Positions 43,428 through 53,030 are shown, counted from the stretch's first letter. The stretch is DNA of 64,000 nucleotides from Alphaproteobacteria bacterium (GCA_018969015.1 JAGWZE010000007.1:51523-115522), one strand, 5' to 3'. Numbers and translations: made by a program. Notes: generated by a model not told the origin, from the sequence alone.

Positions 43428-45329
43428 ATGGACCACGCCTCGCCGCTGCTGCAAGCTTTCGTCTATCTCGCGGCGGCGGTTGTGTCCGTGCCGATCGCCA
43501 AGCGCCTCGGCCTCGGGTCCGTGCTGGGCTACCTTATCGCCGGCGCCGTCATCGGCCCGTTCGGCCTCAAGCTCCTCGGTGAGCCCGAGAGCGTGATGCA
43601 CGTCGCCGAGTTCGGCGTCGTCATCATGCTGTTCCTGATCGGCATGGAGCTGCAGCCAAGCCTCTTGTGGCGCATGCGCGGGGCGATCGTCGGTCTTGGC
43701 GGCGCGCAGGTGCTTTCCGCCGGCCTCGCGCTGGGCGCCATCGCCTGGGCCTTCGGGCTCGATTGGCGCGCGGCGGTGGCGATCGGCTTCATCCTGTCGC
43801 TGTCCTCCACCGCCATCGTGCTGCAAACGCTGCGCGAACGCGGGCTCGACGCCAGTCCGCCCGGCCGATCCGCGTTCGCGGTGCTTCTGTTTCAGGACAT
43901 CGCCGTCATCCCGATGCTGGCGCTGTTCCCGCTGCTCGGCCACGTCGCCGTCACCGCCGCCGCCGGCCCAGCGCACGCGCCCGAAGGGCTCGCCGCCGCG
44001 CCGTCCTGGGTGCAGCCGCTCGCCGTCGTTGGCGCGGTGGCGCTCGTGATCGCCAGCGGGCGTCTCCTCGTGCGGCCCTTGTTCCGCTTCATCGCCAAAT
44101 CCGGACAGCGCGAAATCTTCACCGCGATGGCGCTCGCGCTCGTCGTCGGCGTTGCCGTGCTGATGCAGAGCGTCGGCCTCTCGCCCGCGCTTGGCGCCTT
44201 CGTGGCCGGCGTCGTCCTCGCCGACAGCGAGTTCCGGCGCGAGATCGAAGCAGATATCGAGCCGTTCCGCGGGCTGCTGCTCGGCCTGTTCTTCATCTCC
44301 GTCGGCGCCGGGATCGATTTCGCGCTGATCCTGGCCTCGCCCGGCCTCGTGATCGGTCTCGCGCTCGGTCTGCTTGCCGTGAAGGCCGTGCTCATGACCG
44401 CGCTTGCGCGCATGGCCGGCCGCTCGAACCCGGACGCGCTGCTGATCGGCTTCGGCCTTGCGCAGGGCGGGGAGTTCGCGTTCGTGCTCGCGGCCTTTTC
44501 GGTGCAGGCCGGCGTGATCGCGCCGGCGACATCGTCGCTGCTCGTCTCCGTCGTCGCGCTGTCGATGGCGCTGACGCCGCTGATGTTCCTGATCGCCGAC
44601 GTTCTGGGCCGTCGCCTCGCGCCGGCGCCCGCGCCCCGCGACATGGGCCCGATCGAGGCCGACGCGCCGGACGTCGTGATCGCCGGGTTCGGACGGTTCG
44701 GGCAGGTCGTCGGGCGCCTCTTGATCGCCAACGGCTACGAGACGAGCGTGCTCGACATCAGCGCCGATCAGGTCGAGACGCTGCGCAGCTTCGGCCACAA
44801 GACCAACTATGGCGACGCCTCGCGCATCGATCTCCTGCGCGCCGCCGGCGTGGAGAAGGCGAAGATCCTCGTCGTCGCCGTCGACGATCAGGAGAAGGCG
44901 ATCGAAATCGCCGAGCACGCCAAGCGCCACTTCCCGCACCTCAAGGTGCTCGCCCGCGCCTTCGACCGCGGACACGCCTACGAGCTCCTGCGCCGCAACG
45001 TCGACGGCGTGGAGCGCGAGACCTTCGAAGGCGGCGTGCGCCTCGGCGTCGCCGCCCTCGAGCATCTGGGGCTGCCGGCCCACCACGCGCATCGCGCCGG
45101 GCGCCTGTTCCGCCGGCACGACGAACGCCTGCTGCTGGAAATGGCCAAGCACTGGGGCGACGAAGACGCCTACCGCTCCGCCATCGTCGGCCGGCAAGGC
45201 ATGGTCGCGGATCTCATGCAGCGCGACCTCAAGGTGTTCACGGGCGAGTCCGTCGATCCCGCATGGGACACCTCGAGCCTCGACGCCGAAGCCCGTGAGG
45301 CCCGTGAGGCCCGCGAAACCGCCCGTTGA
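43428..45329 (+). CDS. kefC: Glutathione-regulated potassium efflux protein KefB/KefC
   Basis: 633 aa. An N-terminal cation/proton antiporter domain of about twelve helices (RLGLGSVLGYLIAGAVIGPFGL start; MELQPSLLWRMRG; FVAGVVLADSEFR) is followed by a cytosolic RCK/TrkA-N domain, VVIAGFGRFGQVVGRLLIANG and NYGDASRIDLLRAAGVEKAK. The C-terminus has a REAREARE acidic-basic repeat. It exports K+ in response to electrophile-glutathione adducts with KefF. The start ATG at 43428 follows kefF by 17 bp. Confidence 0.92.
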   Translation: MDHASPLLQAFVYLAAAVVSVPIAKRLGLGSVLGYLIAGAVIGPFGLKLLGEPESVMHVAEFGVVIMLFLIGMELQPSLLWRMRGAIVGLGGAQVLSAGLALGAIAWAFGLDWRAAVAIGFILSLSSTAIVLQTLRERGLDASPPGRSAFAVLLFQDIAVIPMLALFPLLGHVAVTAAAGPAHAPEGLAAAPSWVQPLAVVGAVALVIASGRLLVRPLFRFIAKSGQREIFTAMALALVVGVAVLMQSVGLSPALGAFVAGVVLADSEFRREIEADIEPFRGLLLGLFFISVGAGIDFALILASPGLVIGLALGLLAVKAVLMTALARMAGRSNPDALLIGFGLAQGGEFAFVLAAFSVQAGVIAPATSSLLVSVVALSMALTPLMFLIADVLGRRLAPAPAPRDMGPIEADAPDVVIAGFGRFGQVVGRLLIANGYETSVLDISADQVETLRSFGHKTNYGDASRIDLLRAAGVEKAKILVVAVDDQEKAIEIAEHAKRHFPHLKVLARAFDRGHAYELLRRNVDGVERETFEGGVRLGVAALEHLGLPAHHAHRAGRLFRRHDERLLLEMAKHWGDEDAYRSAIVGRQGMVADLMQRDLKVFTGESVDPAWDTSSLDAEAREAREARETAR

Positions 45330-45351
45330 TCTGCCGAAGGCGGCGTCGCGC

Positions 45352-46332
45352 CTAGCGCGACAGGCGCTTGGGCCAATGCGCGAGATAGCGCGCCCACACG
45401 CGCGCCTGCGCCAGCCGCCCGACGCCATGATCGCGCATCACTTCGGCGTAGAAATCCGTTCGCTTGAGCGCGCGCCAATAGAGCCATCCGTACGGATGGT
45501 AGCCGTCCACCAGCCACGGCTTGTTGCGGCCGGTAAAGTGGACGATCCCCGGCGTGGCGTCCGGCGCGGGCAGCATCGCGCGCGGTACGTCCGGCGCAGC
45601 GCCGCCCAGAAGCATCGTGTGCTGCACGTTCCAGATCGCGTCGAGCGGGCGCCAGCGGCCCCAGGCCACGATGTTGAGCGCGTCCTGATCCATGTATTGC
45701 AGGCGGCGTCCGCGCAGCACGTCGATCGCGCGGTCGAACGTGCCTTCGCGGCGGATGCGATCGAGATCGATCAGCAGCACGCCGGCGTTGAAGTAGGGGC
45801 CTTGCGCGACGGGCAGGTCGTTGGCGAGGGCGAACGGCTTCCAGTCCATCCCGGAATCGCACACCGCGCCGATCGGCGCGCCGTGGAGGTCGGTGCGCCA
45901 CAACGACGAGACGTCACGCGCCACGATCAGGTCGCTGTCGAGATAGAGCGCCCGCGGCGCGTCGGCCGGAGCGATCCGCGGCAACGCGAGGCGGAAGAAG
46001 GTGGCCCGGCTGATATGGCCGTCGCCCGTCATGGCGAGAAGCTCGGGATCCTCGACGCGCGCCCAGGTGAAGCGATCCGTCGGCGCGATCCGCTCGACCC
46101 GCACGCGCGCGTCCGCCTCGATCCCTTCGTGGACGACGAGGAAATGGAACGCCGCGCCCGGGCTCGCCGCGCGCACGGAGGCGATCGTCGCCGCCAGATG
46201 CGGGACATAGGCGGCGTCGACGCCGAACGCCACGGTGATGGTCGCGGGCGGCGGCGCGGCCGGGGCGAACCCCTCCAGGTCCGGACGGGCCGCGATCATC
46301 GGCGACGGCTTGTCCTCGATCATTGACGTCAT
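45352..46332 (-). CDS. Glycosyltransferase family 8
   Basis: 326 aa. TITVAFGVDAAYVPHLAATIASV, RALYLDSDLIVARD (DxD), PYFNAGVLLIDLDRIR and GIVHFTGRNKPW are the classical GT8 landmarks, a retaining family that uses UDP-glucose or UDP-galactose, for example in LPS outer core. The ATG overlaps the stop of a 44-codon ORF (ATGA), so it is the third gene of a coupled string with the GT2 upstream. It converges on kefC, 22 bp between stops. Confidence 0.9.
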   Translation of the reverse strand: MTSMIEDKPSPMIAARPDLEGFAPAAPPPATITVAFGVDAAYVPHLAATIASVRAASPGAAFHFLVVHEGIEADARVRVERIAPTDRFTWARVEDPELLAMTGDGHISRATFFRLALPRIAPADAPRALYLDSDLIVARDVSSLWRTDLHGAPIGAVCDSGMDWKPFALANDLPVAQGPYFNAGVLLIDLDRIRREGTFDRAIDVLRGRRLQYMDQDALNIVAWGRWRPLDAIWNVQHTMLLGGAAPDVPRAMLPAPDATPGIVHFTGRNKPWLVDGYHPYGWLYWRALKRTDFYAEVMRDHGVGRLAQARVWARYLAHWPKRLSR

Positions 46333-46463
46333 GACGCGTGTCCTGGATCGGCCTTGCCGATCACGAGCGGCCCCGCGCCAGCCGTCTCGCGCACCAGCGC
46401 GCTCGAGCCGTCTCGGTTCCGGGGGATCGGGTGATTTCCTTTTGGTGTCAGAGGTTCGCTCAT
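46329..46463 (-). CDS. Small coupled ORF (44 aa) between two glycosyltransferases
   Basis: MSEPLTPKGNHPIPRNRD followed by GSSALVRETAGAGPLVIGKADPGHAS, a 44-residue basic, glycine/proline-rich peptide without a membrane segment. Its ATG overlaps the upstream GT2 stop (ATGA at 46460-46463). Its own stop overlaps the GT8 start (ATGA at 46329-46332). Two such exact overlaps in one frame argue that it is translated. It could be a real small protein or a translational relay needed to reach the GT8 start. No family recognised. Confidence 0.6.
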   Translation of the reverse strand: MSEPLTPKGNHPIPRNRDGSSALVRETAGAGPLVIGKADPGHAS

Positions 46464-47479
46464 GCCGCGCCCTCCGTGGCATAGTCCGAACGCCGCGGTT
46501 CGCGCGCGCGTTGCGTCGCCTCTGCGAAGGTCGGCAACAGGCGGACCGGAGGCTGCCGCTCCTGCGCTTCCGGCTTGCGGCCGCGCTGCAGGACGCCGGC
46601 GACGAACGCCTGCGCCCGGGGGTCCTTGCGCCAGTCCGGGTTGGCGAGGAACGCGGTCGCGCCGTAGCGCAGGATCGCGAGCCAGGCGCCCGCGCGCCGC
46701 AGCCGCGGCATGTTCCAGATCAGCCCGCGCGTGCGCGCCCGGCGATAGCTCGCCGCCGGCAAGGGCGGCCCCTTGCGGCGCATCTCGTCGATGATGCGCA
46801 ACAGCGCCGCGCACATCGCTTCGGCCTTGCGGGCGGAGAAGGTCTCCGCGCCCTGCCGGTAGCCGATCAGGTAATCGTCAACGCAGACGAACGGCGCCCG
46901 CGCCGCGAGGCTCAGCGTCAGGAGCCAGTCCTCGCCGCCGCCGCCGTAGCGCTCGTCATACCCGCCCACGGCGTCCAGATGCGCGCGGCGGAAGACGCAC
47001 GCGCTGCCGTTGCCGATGAAATTGTCTTCCAGAAGGCTCTGGAAGGAACACTCCGGCAGCGGCGCATTCGAAGCCGGCGCCAGAAGCCGATCGTCCTCGT
47101 CCAGCCAGTAGGAGCGGGCCAGGCAAAAGGCCGCGTCCGGACGCAGGATCAAGGCGGTAACCTGCCGCTCCAGATTGTCCGGAGCCCACAGATCGTCGGC
47201 GTCGATGGGCGCCACGAACACGCCGCGGCTCTCCCGGATGCCCCGATTTCGGGCGGCGGCCGGGCCGGCGTTCGCCTGCCGGACAAGGCGAATGCGTGAA
47301 TCCGTCGCAGCGACGCGCAGGACGTGGTCCACGGTGTCGTCGGTCGATCCGTCGTCGACCACCAGGATTTCGATCTCGCGATGCGTCTGCGCCTGGATCG
47401 ACGCGAGGGTGCGGTCGATCCAGCGGGCGGCGTTGAAGGCCGGCACGATCACGGAAATGAGGGGGTGCGACAAGGACAT
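46460..47479 (-). CDS. GT2 family glycosyltransferase
   Basis: 339 aa. ISVIVPAFNAARWIDRTL, VVDDGSTDDTVD, NAGPAAARNRGIRES, APIDADDLWAPDN (DxD) and GGGGEDWLLTLSL form a standard inverting GT2 domain without extra domains. The start at 47479 (MSLSHPL, about 13 codons into a longer frame) is where the fold begins; AAGGA lies near. First gene of the leftward GT2-small ORF-GT8 string, divergent from the next glycosyltransferase with 266 bp between starts, which probably hold both promoters. Confidence 0.91.
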   Translation of the reverse strand: MSLSHPLISVIVPAFNAARWIDRTLASIQAQTHREIEILVVDDGSTDDTVDHVLRVAATDSRIRLVRQANAGPAAARNRGIRESRGVFVAPIDADDLWAPDNLERQVTALILRPDAAFCLARSYWLDEDDRLLAPASNAPLPECSFQSLLEDNFIGNGSACVFRRAHLDAVGGYDERYGGGGEDWLLTLSLAARAPFVCVDDYLIGYRQGAETFSARKAEAMCAALLRIIDEMRRKGPPLPAASYRRARTRGLIWNMPRLRRAGAWLAILRYGATAFLANPDWRKDPRAQAFVAGVLQRGRKPEAQERQPPVRLLPTFAEATQRAREPRRSDYATEGAA

Positions 47480-47745
47480 GACGGTTCCGGATGATGTGGC
47501 GTGCAACTTGTGCGCCACCAGAGCCGACCGCCCTGGCGCGCCGAAAGCCTTAACGCGGATTCACCCTTTGCGGTGCGCGCGCGACGCCGAAATTCCGCGC
47601 GCGGCGTGCGGCGCGACACCTGATTTAAACTTGCGCCCGCTACGGTCCGGCCCCGCGGTGGGGATGTCCGGGTCTTTCTGGGACCGGGATCGCGCGCCGT
47701 GCGTTCCCCCGTCGGATGCGTGAGGGGGCGCCTCCGGGAGGGGTT

Positions 47746-48693
47746 ATGGGCGTCACAGTGATCATCGCCGCGTACCAGGCCGAGCGCACGATCGCGCGGG
47801 CGGTGCGCAGCGTGCTGGCCGAGCCCGAGGCGGTCGAGATCGTCGTCGTCGACGACGCGTCCGGCGACGCCACGGCCGAGGCCGCAGCGCAGGCCGTCGC
47901 CGGCGCCGAAGGCGCGGCCAAGCTGAAGATCATCCGGTTCGAGACGAACCGCGGCCCGTCTGCGGCGCGCAACGCCGCCCTTGCCGCCAGCATGGCGCCG
48001 TTCGTCACCGTGCTGGATTCGGACGATTTCATGCAGCCGGGCCGCCTGCGCGCGCTTCTGGACGCCGCCGCGGACGCCGATTTCGTGGCCGACGACCTGT
48101 TGCAGGTCGACGAGGGCCGGGAACACGAGCCGCCCCGCATCGTGTTCGGCCAGGCGGCGCCGCAATCACTCGACCTCGCCGCCTTCGTGCAGGCCAACGT
48201 GCCCGATCCGGCCCGCCCGCGCGGCGAACTCGGGTTCCTGAAGCCGCTGATGCGGCGCAGCTTTCTGGAGCGGCACGGCCTCGTTTACGACGAGCGTGTC
48301 CGGCTTGGCGAAGACTATGATCTCTATGCCCGCGCGCTTGCCGAAGGCGCGCGGTTTCTGCTCACGCCGGCGCTCGGCTATGTCAGCGTCGTGCGAGCCG
48401 GCTCGCTCAGCGGGCGGCATTCGACCGAGGATCTGCGGCGCCTGCGCGACGTCGATGATCGCCTTCTGTCGCGCACGGACCTGTCCGCCGCGGCGCGTGC
48501 GGCCCTCCGCCGCCACCGTGTCTCCACCGACAAGCGCCTCCAGTGGCGCATCGTCATCGACGCCTGGAAGGCGCGCGACCCCGTGCGCTTCGGCGGCGCC
48601 TTCCTCGCGGGGCCGGAGGTTGCGCTGCATCTCGGCGCGCAGTTGTGGCGCGACGTCGATGCGCGCGTGCTCAAACGGCGCGCCCACGCATGA
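47746..48693 (+). CDS. GT2 family glycosyltransferase
   Basis: 315 aa. VTVIIAAYQAERTIARAVRSV, VDDASGDATAE, NRGPSAARNAALAAS, LDSDDFMQPGR (DxD) and GEDYDLYARALAEG. The start MGVTVI at 47746 follows GGGAGGGG. It is coupled to the following two-domain enzyme through an ATGA overlap at 48690-48693. The pair probably adds consecutive sugars, which is inference. Confidence 0.9.
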   Translation: MGVTVIIAAYQAERTIARAVRSVLAEPEAVEIVVVDDASGDATAEAAAQAVAGAEGAAKLKIIRFETNRGPSAARNAALAASMAPFVTVLDSDDFMQPGRLRALLDAAADADFVADDLLQVDEGREHEPPRIVFGQAAPQSLDLAAFVQANVPDPARPRGELGFLKPLMRRSFLERHGLVYDERVRLGEDYDLYARALAEGARFLLTPALGYVSVVRAGSLSGRHSTEDLRRLRDVDDRLLSRTDLSAAARAALRRHRVSTDKRLQWRIVIDAWKARDPVRFGGAFLAGPEVALHLGAQLWRDVDARVLKRRAHA

Positions 48694-50690
48694 GCCCGAA
48701 AGTCACCATCCTCACGGCGGCGTTCGAGGCCGCCCGGTTCGTCGAGCGCGCGGCGCGCGCCGTGCGTGACCAGACCATGTCGGACTGGGAATGGGTCGTC
48801 GTGGACGACGCCTCGAAGGACGACACGTTCGCCCGGCTCGAGGCGCTCGCCGCCGTCGATCCGCGCATCCGCCCGCTCCGCGCGCCGCGCAATGGCGGCC
48901 CGGCCGCCGCGCGTGCGCTCGGTCTTGCGGCCGCCCGCGGCGAGTGGGTCGCGGTCTTCGACATCGACGACGCCATGGAGCCCTGGCGCCTCGCGCGTCT
49001 CGTCGCGACGGCCGAGAGCGCCGGGGCCGACATCGTCGCCGACGACATGCGCATTGCGCCGGAGACGGAGCTGTTCGGCCCCGGCGAGCCGTTCCTCGGC
49101 CTTCGCGCGGACGAGGGGGCGAGCGCCGTCGATCTCGCGACGTTCCTCGACACCAACATCCTGTTCGGCCCCGAGCGCCAGACCGGCTATCTGAAACCGA
49201 TGTTCCGGCGCGCGATGCTGGCCCGGTACGGCCTCACCTATGACGCGCGGCTGCGCATCGGCGAGGACTTCGCGATCGTCGCCGCCGCGCTGGCGCACGG
49301 CGCGCGCTACGTGATCGATCCGGCGATCGGCTATCGCTATGGCGTGCGCGCCGATTCGATCTCCCGCGTGATGCGGCCCGAGGACGTCGAGGCGCTGCTG
49401 ACCTCCGACGACGATCTCGTCGCGGCGCATCCCGCACTCCTCCAGGGCGAAGCCGGCGCCGCCCTGCGCCGCCGTCGCACCGCCTTCGAGCGCGGCCTCG
49501 CCTATATGAAAGCGATCGAGGCTTTGAAGCGGCGCGACCTCTTGGGCGCGATGCGCGTGCTCGCGCGCCGCCCCGCCGCGGCCACGCTTCTGCGCCTGCC
49601 GCTGCTCGTACGGCTGGAGCGTCTCGTGTCCGGCCGCCGCCCGGCCCCGCCGCCGCCGCTCGCCAAACCCGACGCCGCGATCGATCCGCGCCGCGTCCTC
49701 GTCGTCATCCCCACGCTCGACGAGGAGCGCCACATCGAGGGCGTCCTTGCGCAGCTGATCGAGGGCGACCCCCGCATGCGTGACGTGCGCGTCGTCGTGG
49801 CCGATGGCGGCTCGCGCGATTCCACGCGCGCACGCGTCGCAGAGTTCGCCCGCCGCGCACCGAACGTCGTGCTGCTCGATAACCCCGAGCGCCTGCAGAG
49901 CGCCGCCGTCAATCGCGCGGTGGCGGCCCATGGCGCCGACATGGACGTGCTCGTCCGCTGCGACGCGCACGCGGCCTATCCCGCGTCCTACGTGCTCGAC
50001 GTCGCTCAGGCGCTCGTGCAGCGCGACGTGGATTCCCTCGTGGTGCCGATGGATGCGCGCGGCGAGGGCTGTTTCCAGCGCGCCGTCGCGTGGATCGTCG
50101 ACACCCCGCTCGGCGCCGGCGGCGCCGCCCATCGCGGCGGACGCCGCAGCGGCTATGTCGATCACGGCCACCATGCCGCGTTCAAGGTCGCGCGCTTCCG
50201 CGAGCTCGGCGGCTACGATCCGACCTTCTCCCACAACGAGGACGCCGAATACGACAAGCGCCTCGCCGCGAGCGGCGGCCGCATCTTCCTCGAAGCCGGC
50301 CTGCGCAAGATCTACTATCCGCGCACCACGTTCCGCGCGCTGTGGCGGCAGTACCGCAACTATGGCCGCGGCCGTGCGCGCACGATCCTCAAGCACGCCG
50401 CGCCGCCGGCGCCGCGCCAGATGGCGCCGGTCGCCAATCTCGTGCTGCAGGTGAGTGCGCTCGCGCTGGCGCCGCTGGCGCCCGTCACGCTCGTCGCGCC
50501 GGCGGCCTATCTTGGCGCGCTCGTCGCCGTGTCTGCGTTGACGGCGTCCGCGCGGGGATCGCTTTGCGGGCTCGGCGCCGGGCCGGCCCTGTTCGCGATC
50601 CACACGGCGTGGGCGATCGGGTTCGTGGAGACCGTCGCGCCGGCTTTGGTCAAGCCGCGGCGCGCGCGTCCGTCGCCGCAGGCCGCGTAG
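48690..50690 (+). CDS. Two-domain glycosyltransferase (GT2 + ExoA-like GT2)
   Basis: 666 aa. First domain ~1-300: KVTILTAAFEAARFVERA, VDDASKDDTF, NGGPAAARALGLAA and FDIDDAMEPWR. Second domain ~325-610: VLVVIPTLDEERHIEGVL, VADGGSRDSTRARVAE, NRAVAAHGADMDVLVRCDAHA, FRELGGYDPTFSHNEDAEYDKRL and a C-terminal hydrophobic pair. This resembles ExoA/succinoglycan-type transferases. Two separate sugars could be added by one polypeptide. Its last 41 bp overlap the opposing gene. The start overlaps the preceding stop. Confidence 0.9.
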   Translation: MSPKVTILTAAFEAARFVERAARAVRDQTMSDWEWVVVDDASKDDTFARLEALAAVDPRIRPLRAPRNGGPAAARALGLAAARGEWVAVFDIDDAMEPWRLARLVATAESAGADIVADDMRIAPETELFGPGEPFLGLRADEGASAVDLATFLDTNILFGPERQTGYLKPMFRRAMLARYGLTYDARLRIGEDFAIVAAALAHGARYVIDPAIGYRYGVRADSISRVMRPEDVEALLTSDDDLVAAHPALLQGEAGAALRRRRTAFERGLAYMKAIEALKRRDLLGAMRVLARRPAAATLLRLPLLVRLERLVSGRRPAPPPPLAKPDAAIDPRRVLVVIPTLDEERHIEGVLAQLIEGDPRMRDVRVVVADGGSRDSTRARVAEFARRAPNVVLLDNPERLQSAAVNRAVAAHGADMDVLVRCDAHAAYPASYVLDVAQALVQRDVDSLVVPMDARGEGCFQRAVAWIVDTPLGAGGAAHRGGRRSGYVDHGHHAAFKVARFRELGGYDPTFSHNEDAEYDKRLAASGGRIFLEAGLRKIYYPRTTFRALWRQYRNYGRGRARTILKHAAPPAPRQMAPVANLVLQVSALALAPLAPVTLVAPAAYLGALVAVSALTASARGSLCGLGAGPALFAIHTAWAIGFVETVAPALVKPRRARPSPQAA

Positions 50691-51792
50691 CCAGGGCCGC
50701 AAGGCGCAGCACCTCCGCGCGCGACTGCCGGAAGAGTTCCTCCGGCGCGGACAGGACATCCCGTCGCGCGGCCGCGAGCCGCTCCGGCGTCATCGCTGCG
50801 AGGAATGCCGGCAGCGTCGTTTCGAGCGGTTCGTCGAGCGCGAACCCGACGCCATGCGCCGCCAGCCAACGCCCCGTTTCGGAGGCGGCCGGCGCAATCG
50901 CGGGCGTGCCGAAATAGCCGCCCTCGTAGATGCGGTTCGGCAAGAGCCAGGCGGAGTTCGCGCCGGCGTCGTGGAAGTCGCCGGCCCAGACGAGGTCGAC
51001 CTCGCCGTAAAGGGCGCCGAGATCGTCGGGGTAGCGATAGCGGCCGCCGAAGGTCATGCCGGGCTCGGCCGCAACCTGCGCCTCGAAGTCCGGAATCTCG
51101 GTCTCGGCGGCGTAGCCCCGCAGCACGACGCGCACGCCGTCGAGCCGCGAAACCGCGCGCATGAGCGCCAGCGAGCGGCGGCAGCGCAGATTGCCGAACC
51201 AGCCGATCGTCAACGGGCGATCAGGGCGGGAGGACGAAACGGCGGTCCGCGGCGGCAGATCAACGCCGAACGCCAGCTTGTTCTCGAGCAGCAGCATGGG
51301 CGTGCGCGCGCCGTGATGGCGGCTGAAATACGCGGTCTCGAAGGCGGGGGCGCTGATCAGCACCGCCGTGCTCGCTGCGAGCACGCGGCTCTCGAGCGCG
51401 CGCATCGCGGCGCCGGCGGCGTCCGTGCGCGTCATTAAGCGGTGGATGTCGAGGCACTCGTAGACGAGCGGCGTTTCCAGGCCCAGCGCGGCGCGCGCGC
51501 CGGCGGCCAGCAGCGCCATGTCCAGATTGCGCGCAACCCACAGATCGGCGCTGCGGAGCGTGTCGGCCTGCGCCATCAGTTTCGGGAATGCGGCCGCCGC
51601 GGCGGCGAAGCGCTGGAGGAAGCGCCCGTCATGCGTGCGGCCGAGATCGACGTTCTCCCACGGCGTCGCCGAAGGCGCGCCGCGGCGCATCGCGAAGGTC
51701 GTCACCGCGCAGCCGACGGCCTGGAGGCTGTGCGCGCGGCGACGGATCGCGGCGTCGTCGATGTTATGGGCGAAGTACGCGACGCGGGTCAT
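50650..51792 (-). CDS. GT4-like glycosyltransferase
   Basis: 380 aa. RVAYFAHNIDDAAIRRRAHSLQAVG, VYECLDIHRLM, RPLTIGWFGNLRCRRSL at the start of a second Rossmann half, and C-terminal GGYFGTPAIAPAASETGRWLA give the two-domain GT-B layout of family 4. Specificity unknown. It starts seven bases after the sugar-phosphate transferase stop on the same strand, making them one unit. It shares 41 bp at its 3' end with the convergent two-domain enzyme. Confidence 0.82.
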   Translation of the reverse strand: MTRVAYFAHNIDDAAIRRRAHSLQAVGCAVTTFAMRRGAPSATPWENVDLGRTHDGRFLQRFAAAAAAFPKLMAQADTLRSADLWVARNLDMALLAAGARAALGLETPLVYECLDIHRLMTRTDAAGAAMRALESRVLAASTAVLISAPAFETAYFSRHHGARTPMLLLENKLAFGVDLPPRTAVSSSRPDRPLTIGWFGNLRCRRSLALMRAVSRLDGVRVVLRGYAAETEIPDFEAQVAAEPGMTFGGRYRYPDDLGALYGEVDLVWAGDFHDAGANSAWLLPNRIYEGGYFGTPAIAPAASETGRWLAAHGVGFALDEPLETTLPAFLAAMTPERLAAARRDVLSAPEELFRQSRAEVLRLAALATRPAATDARAAA

Positions 51793-51798
51793 CGCGTC

Positions 51799-52563
51799 TC
51801 AGTACCCGTCGCGGCACGCGAGAACAACGACCGTGCGGAGCAGGATCTTGATGTCGCCCCAGAAGCTCCACGTCTGCACGTAGTGCCGGTCGAGCGCGAC
51901 GCGGCGCGCATAGCTCGTGCGGTTTCGGCCGCTCACCTGCCACAGGCCCGTCAGGCCCGGACGGACGAGCAGGTAGTACTTGCGGTCCTTGGCGTAGCGG
52001 TCGAGTTCGGCGCGCGTCACGGGGCGGGGGCCAACGAGGCTCATCTCGCCCATCAGCACGTTCCAGAGCTGCGGCAGCTCGTCGAGGCTCGTCACGCGCA
52101 GGAAGGCGCCGATCGGCGTCACGCGCGGGTCGCGGCGCAGCTTCTGCGTGGCGTGCCACTCGTCCGCGGCCTCGGGATTCTCGGCGAGGTGCTTGGCGAG
52201 CACGGCGTCGCCGTTCGGGATCATCGTGCGGAACTTCCAGCACTGAAACGGGCGGCCATGGCGGCCGACGCGCTTGTGCCCATAGAAGGCCGGGCCGCCG
52301 TCGGACAGCTTCACCAGGGCCATCATGAGCACCATGAACGGCGCGAGCACGATGAGGCCCGCGGCCGCGCAGGTGAAGTCGAATGCGCGCTTCAGAGGGC
52401 CGTTCGCCTGGCGGACGGTGCGGATGAGCGCGCGATCGGTGATGCGGTGCGCCGGCTTGCGCTCGCGGCGCGCGACCTCGCCTGCGGCGTCGCCCGCGGG
52501 GGCGCCGGCTTGGACGGCGATCGTTCCGGGTCCGGATCGTGAGCTCATAACGGCCTCAATCAT
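51799..52563 (-). CDS. Polyprenyl-phosphate sugar-1-phosphate transferase (ExoY/WbaP C-terminal type)
   Basis: 254 aa. One membrane segment KRAFDFTCAAAGLIVLAPFMVLMM, then the catalytic core: KRVGRHGRPFQCWKFRTM, RVTSLDELPQLWNVLMGEMSLVGPRP, YYLLVRPGLTGLWQVSGR and WSFWGDIKILLRTV. It transfers the first sugar-1-phosphate to undecaprenyl phosphate and so starts the repeat unit. Length fits the short ExoY form without the N-terminal membrane bundle. Start 52563 (AAGG upstream); MSSRSG at 52548 is an alternative. 467 bp of non-coding DNA precede it. Confidence 0.93.
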   Translation of the reverse strand: MIEAVMSSRSGPGTIAVQAGAPAGDAAGEVARRERKPAHRITDRALIRTVRQANGPLKRAFDFTCAAAGLIVLAPFMVLMMALVKLSDGGPAFYGHKRVGRHGRPFQCWKFRTMIPNGDAVLAKHLAENPEAADEWHATQKLRRDPRVTPIGAFLRVTSLDELPQLWNVLMGEMSLVGPRPVTRAELDRYAKDRKYYLLVRPGLTGLWQVSGRNRTSYARRVALDRHYVQTWSFWGDIKILLRTVVVLACRDGY

Positions 52564-53030
52564 GGATCAACCTTCGCCGCGATCAATCGTCCGTTTACGA
52601 ATGATACCCGCGGACCTTCGCCGGACCGCTTTGCAACCTGGGCGCCAGTTCGCCCCACGGGACGTGGAAAGCCGCGATTTTCCCCCGGCGCGCTTCGGCC
52701 GAAGCTCGAAGACCGGTGACGTCGCGCGCTAGATCGTTGTCCCCTGGCGCGGCCCTTCCTCCGGGAACGCGATGGTCCCCAAGGCCCTCGAGGGGGGACG
52801 CGCCGGCGGTGTGAACGCGCAAATCCAGGGAAGGGTCCGGGTGCGCCGCAGGCGCGCGGCCCCTTTTGACGCCGCGCCGCGGGAGCGCCAAGGTAAACGC
52901 CGCCCGTTGTCTCGAATTGGCGCGGACGAGCCGCAAAGCGCGATCGGAAGCTGTCCGTAGGCGGACGACGCTCATGGCCCGCGGGGTGCAACGAGCCGCC
53001 GGCGTTCACATGAAGGAGCGAGCCGTCACG
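52564..53030. other. 467-bp intergenic region upstream of both flanking genes
   Basis: Separates the leftward ExoY-like gene from the rightward phosphatase. No open frame has an adequate ribosome-binding site. A GGTCCCC...GGGGGAC inverted pair near 52771-52800 is seen but lacks a T run. Promoters for both genes are expected here; I could not pinpoint one. Confidence 0.5.

Noticed and set aside
52771..52800. GGTCCCC...GGGGGAC inverted pair as a terminator
   Set aside because: No T run on either strand and no gene ending close by in the required direction.
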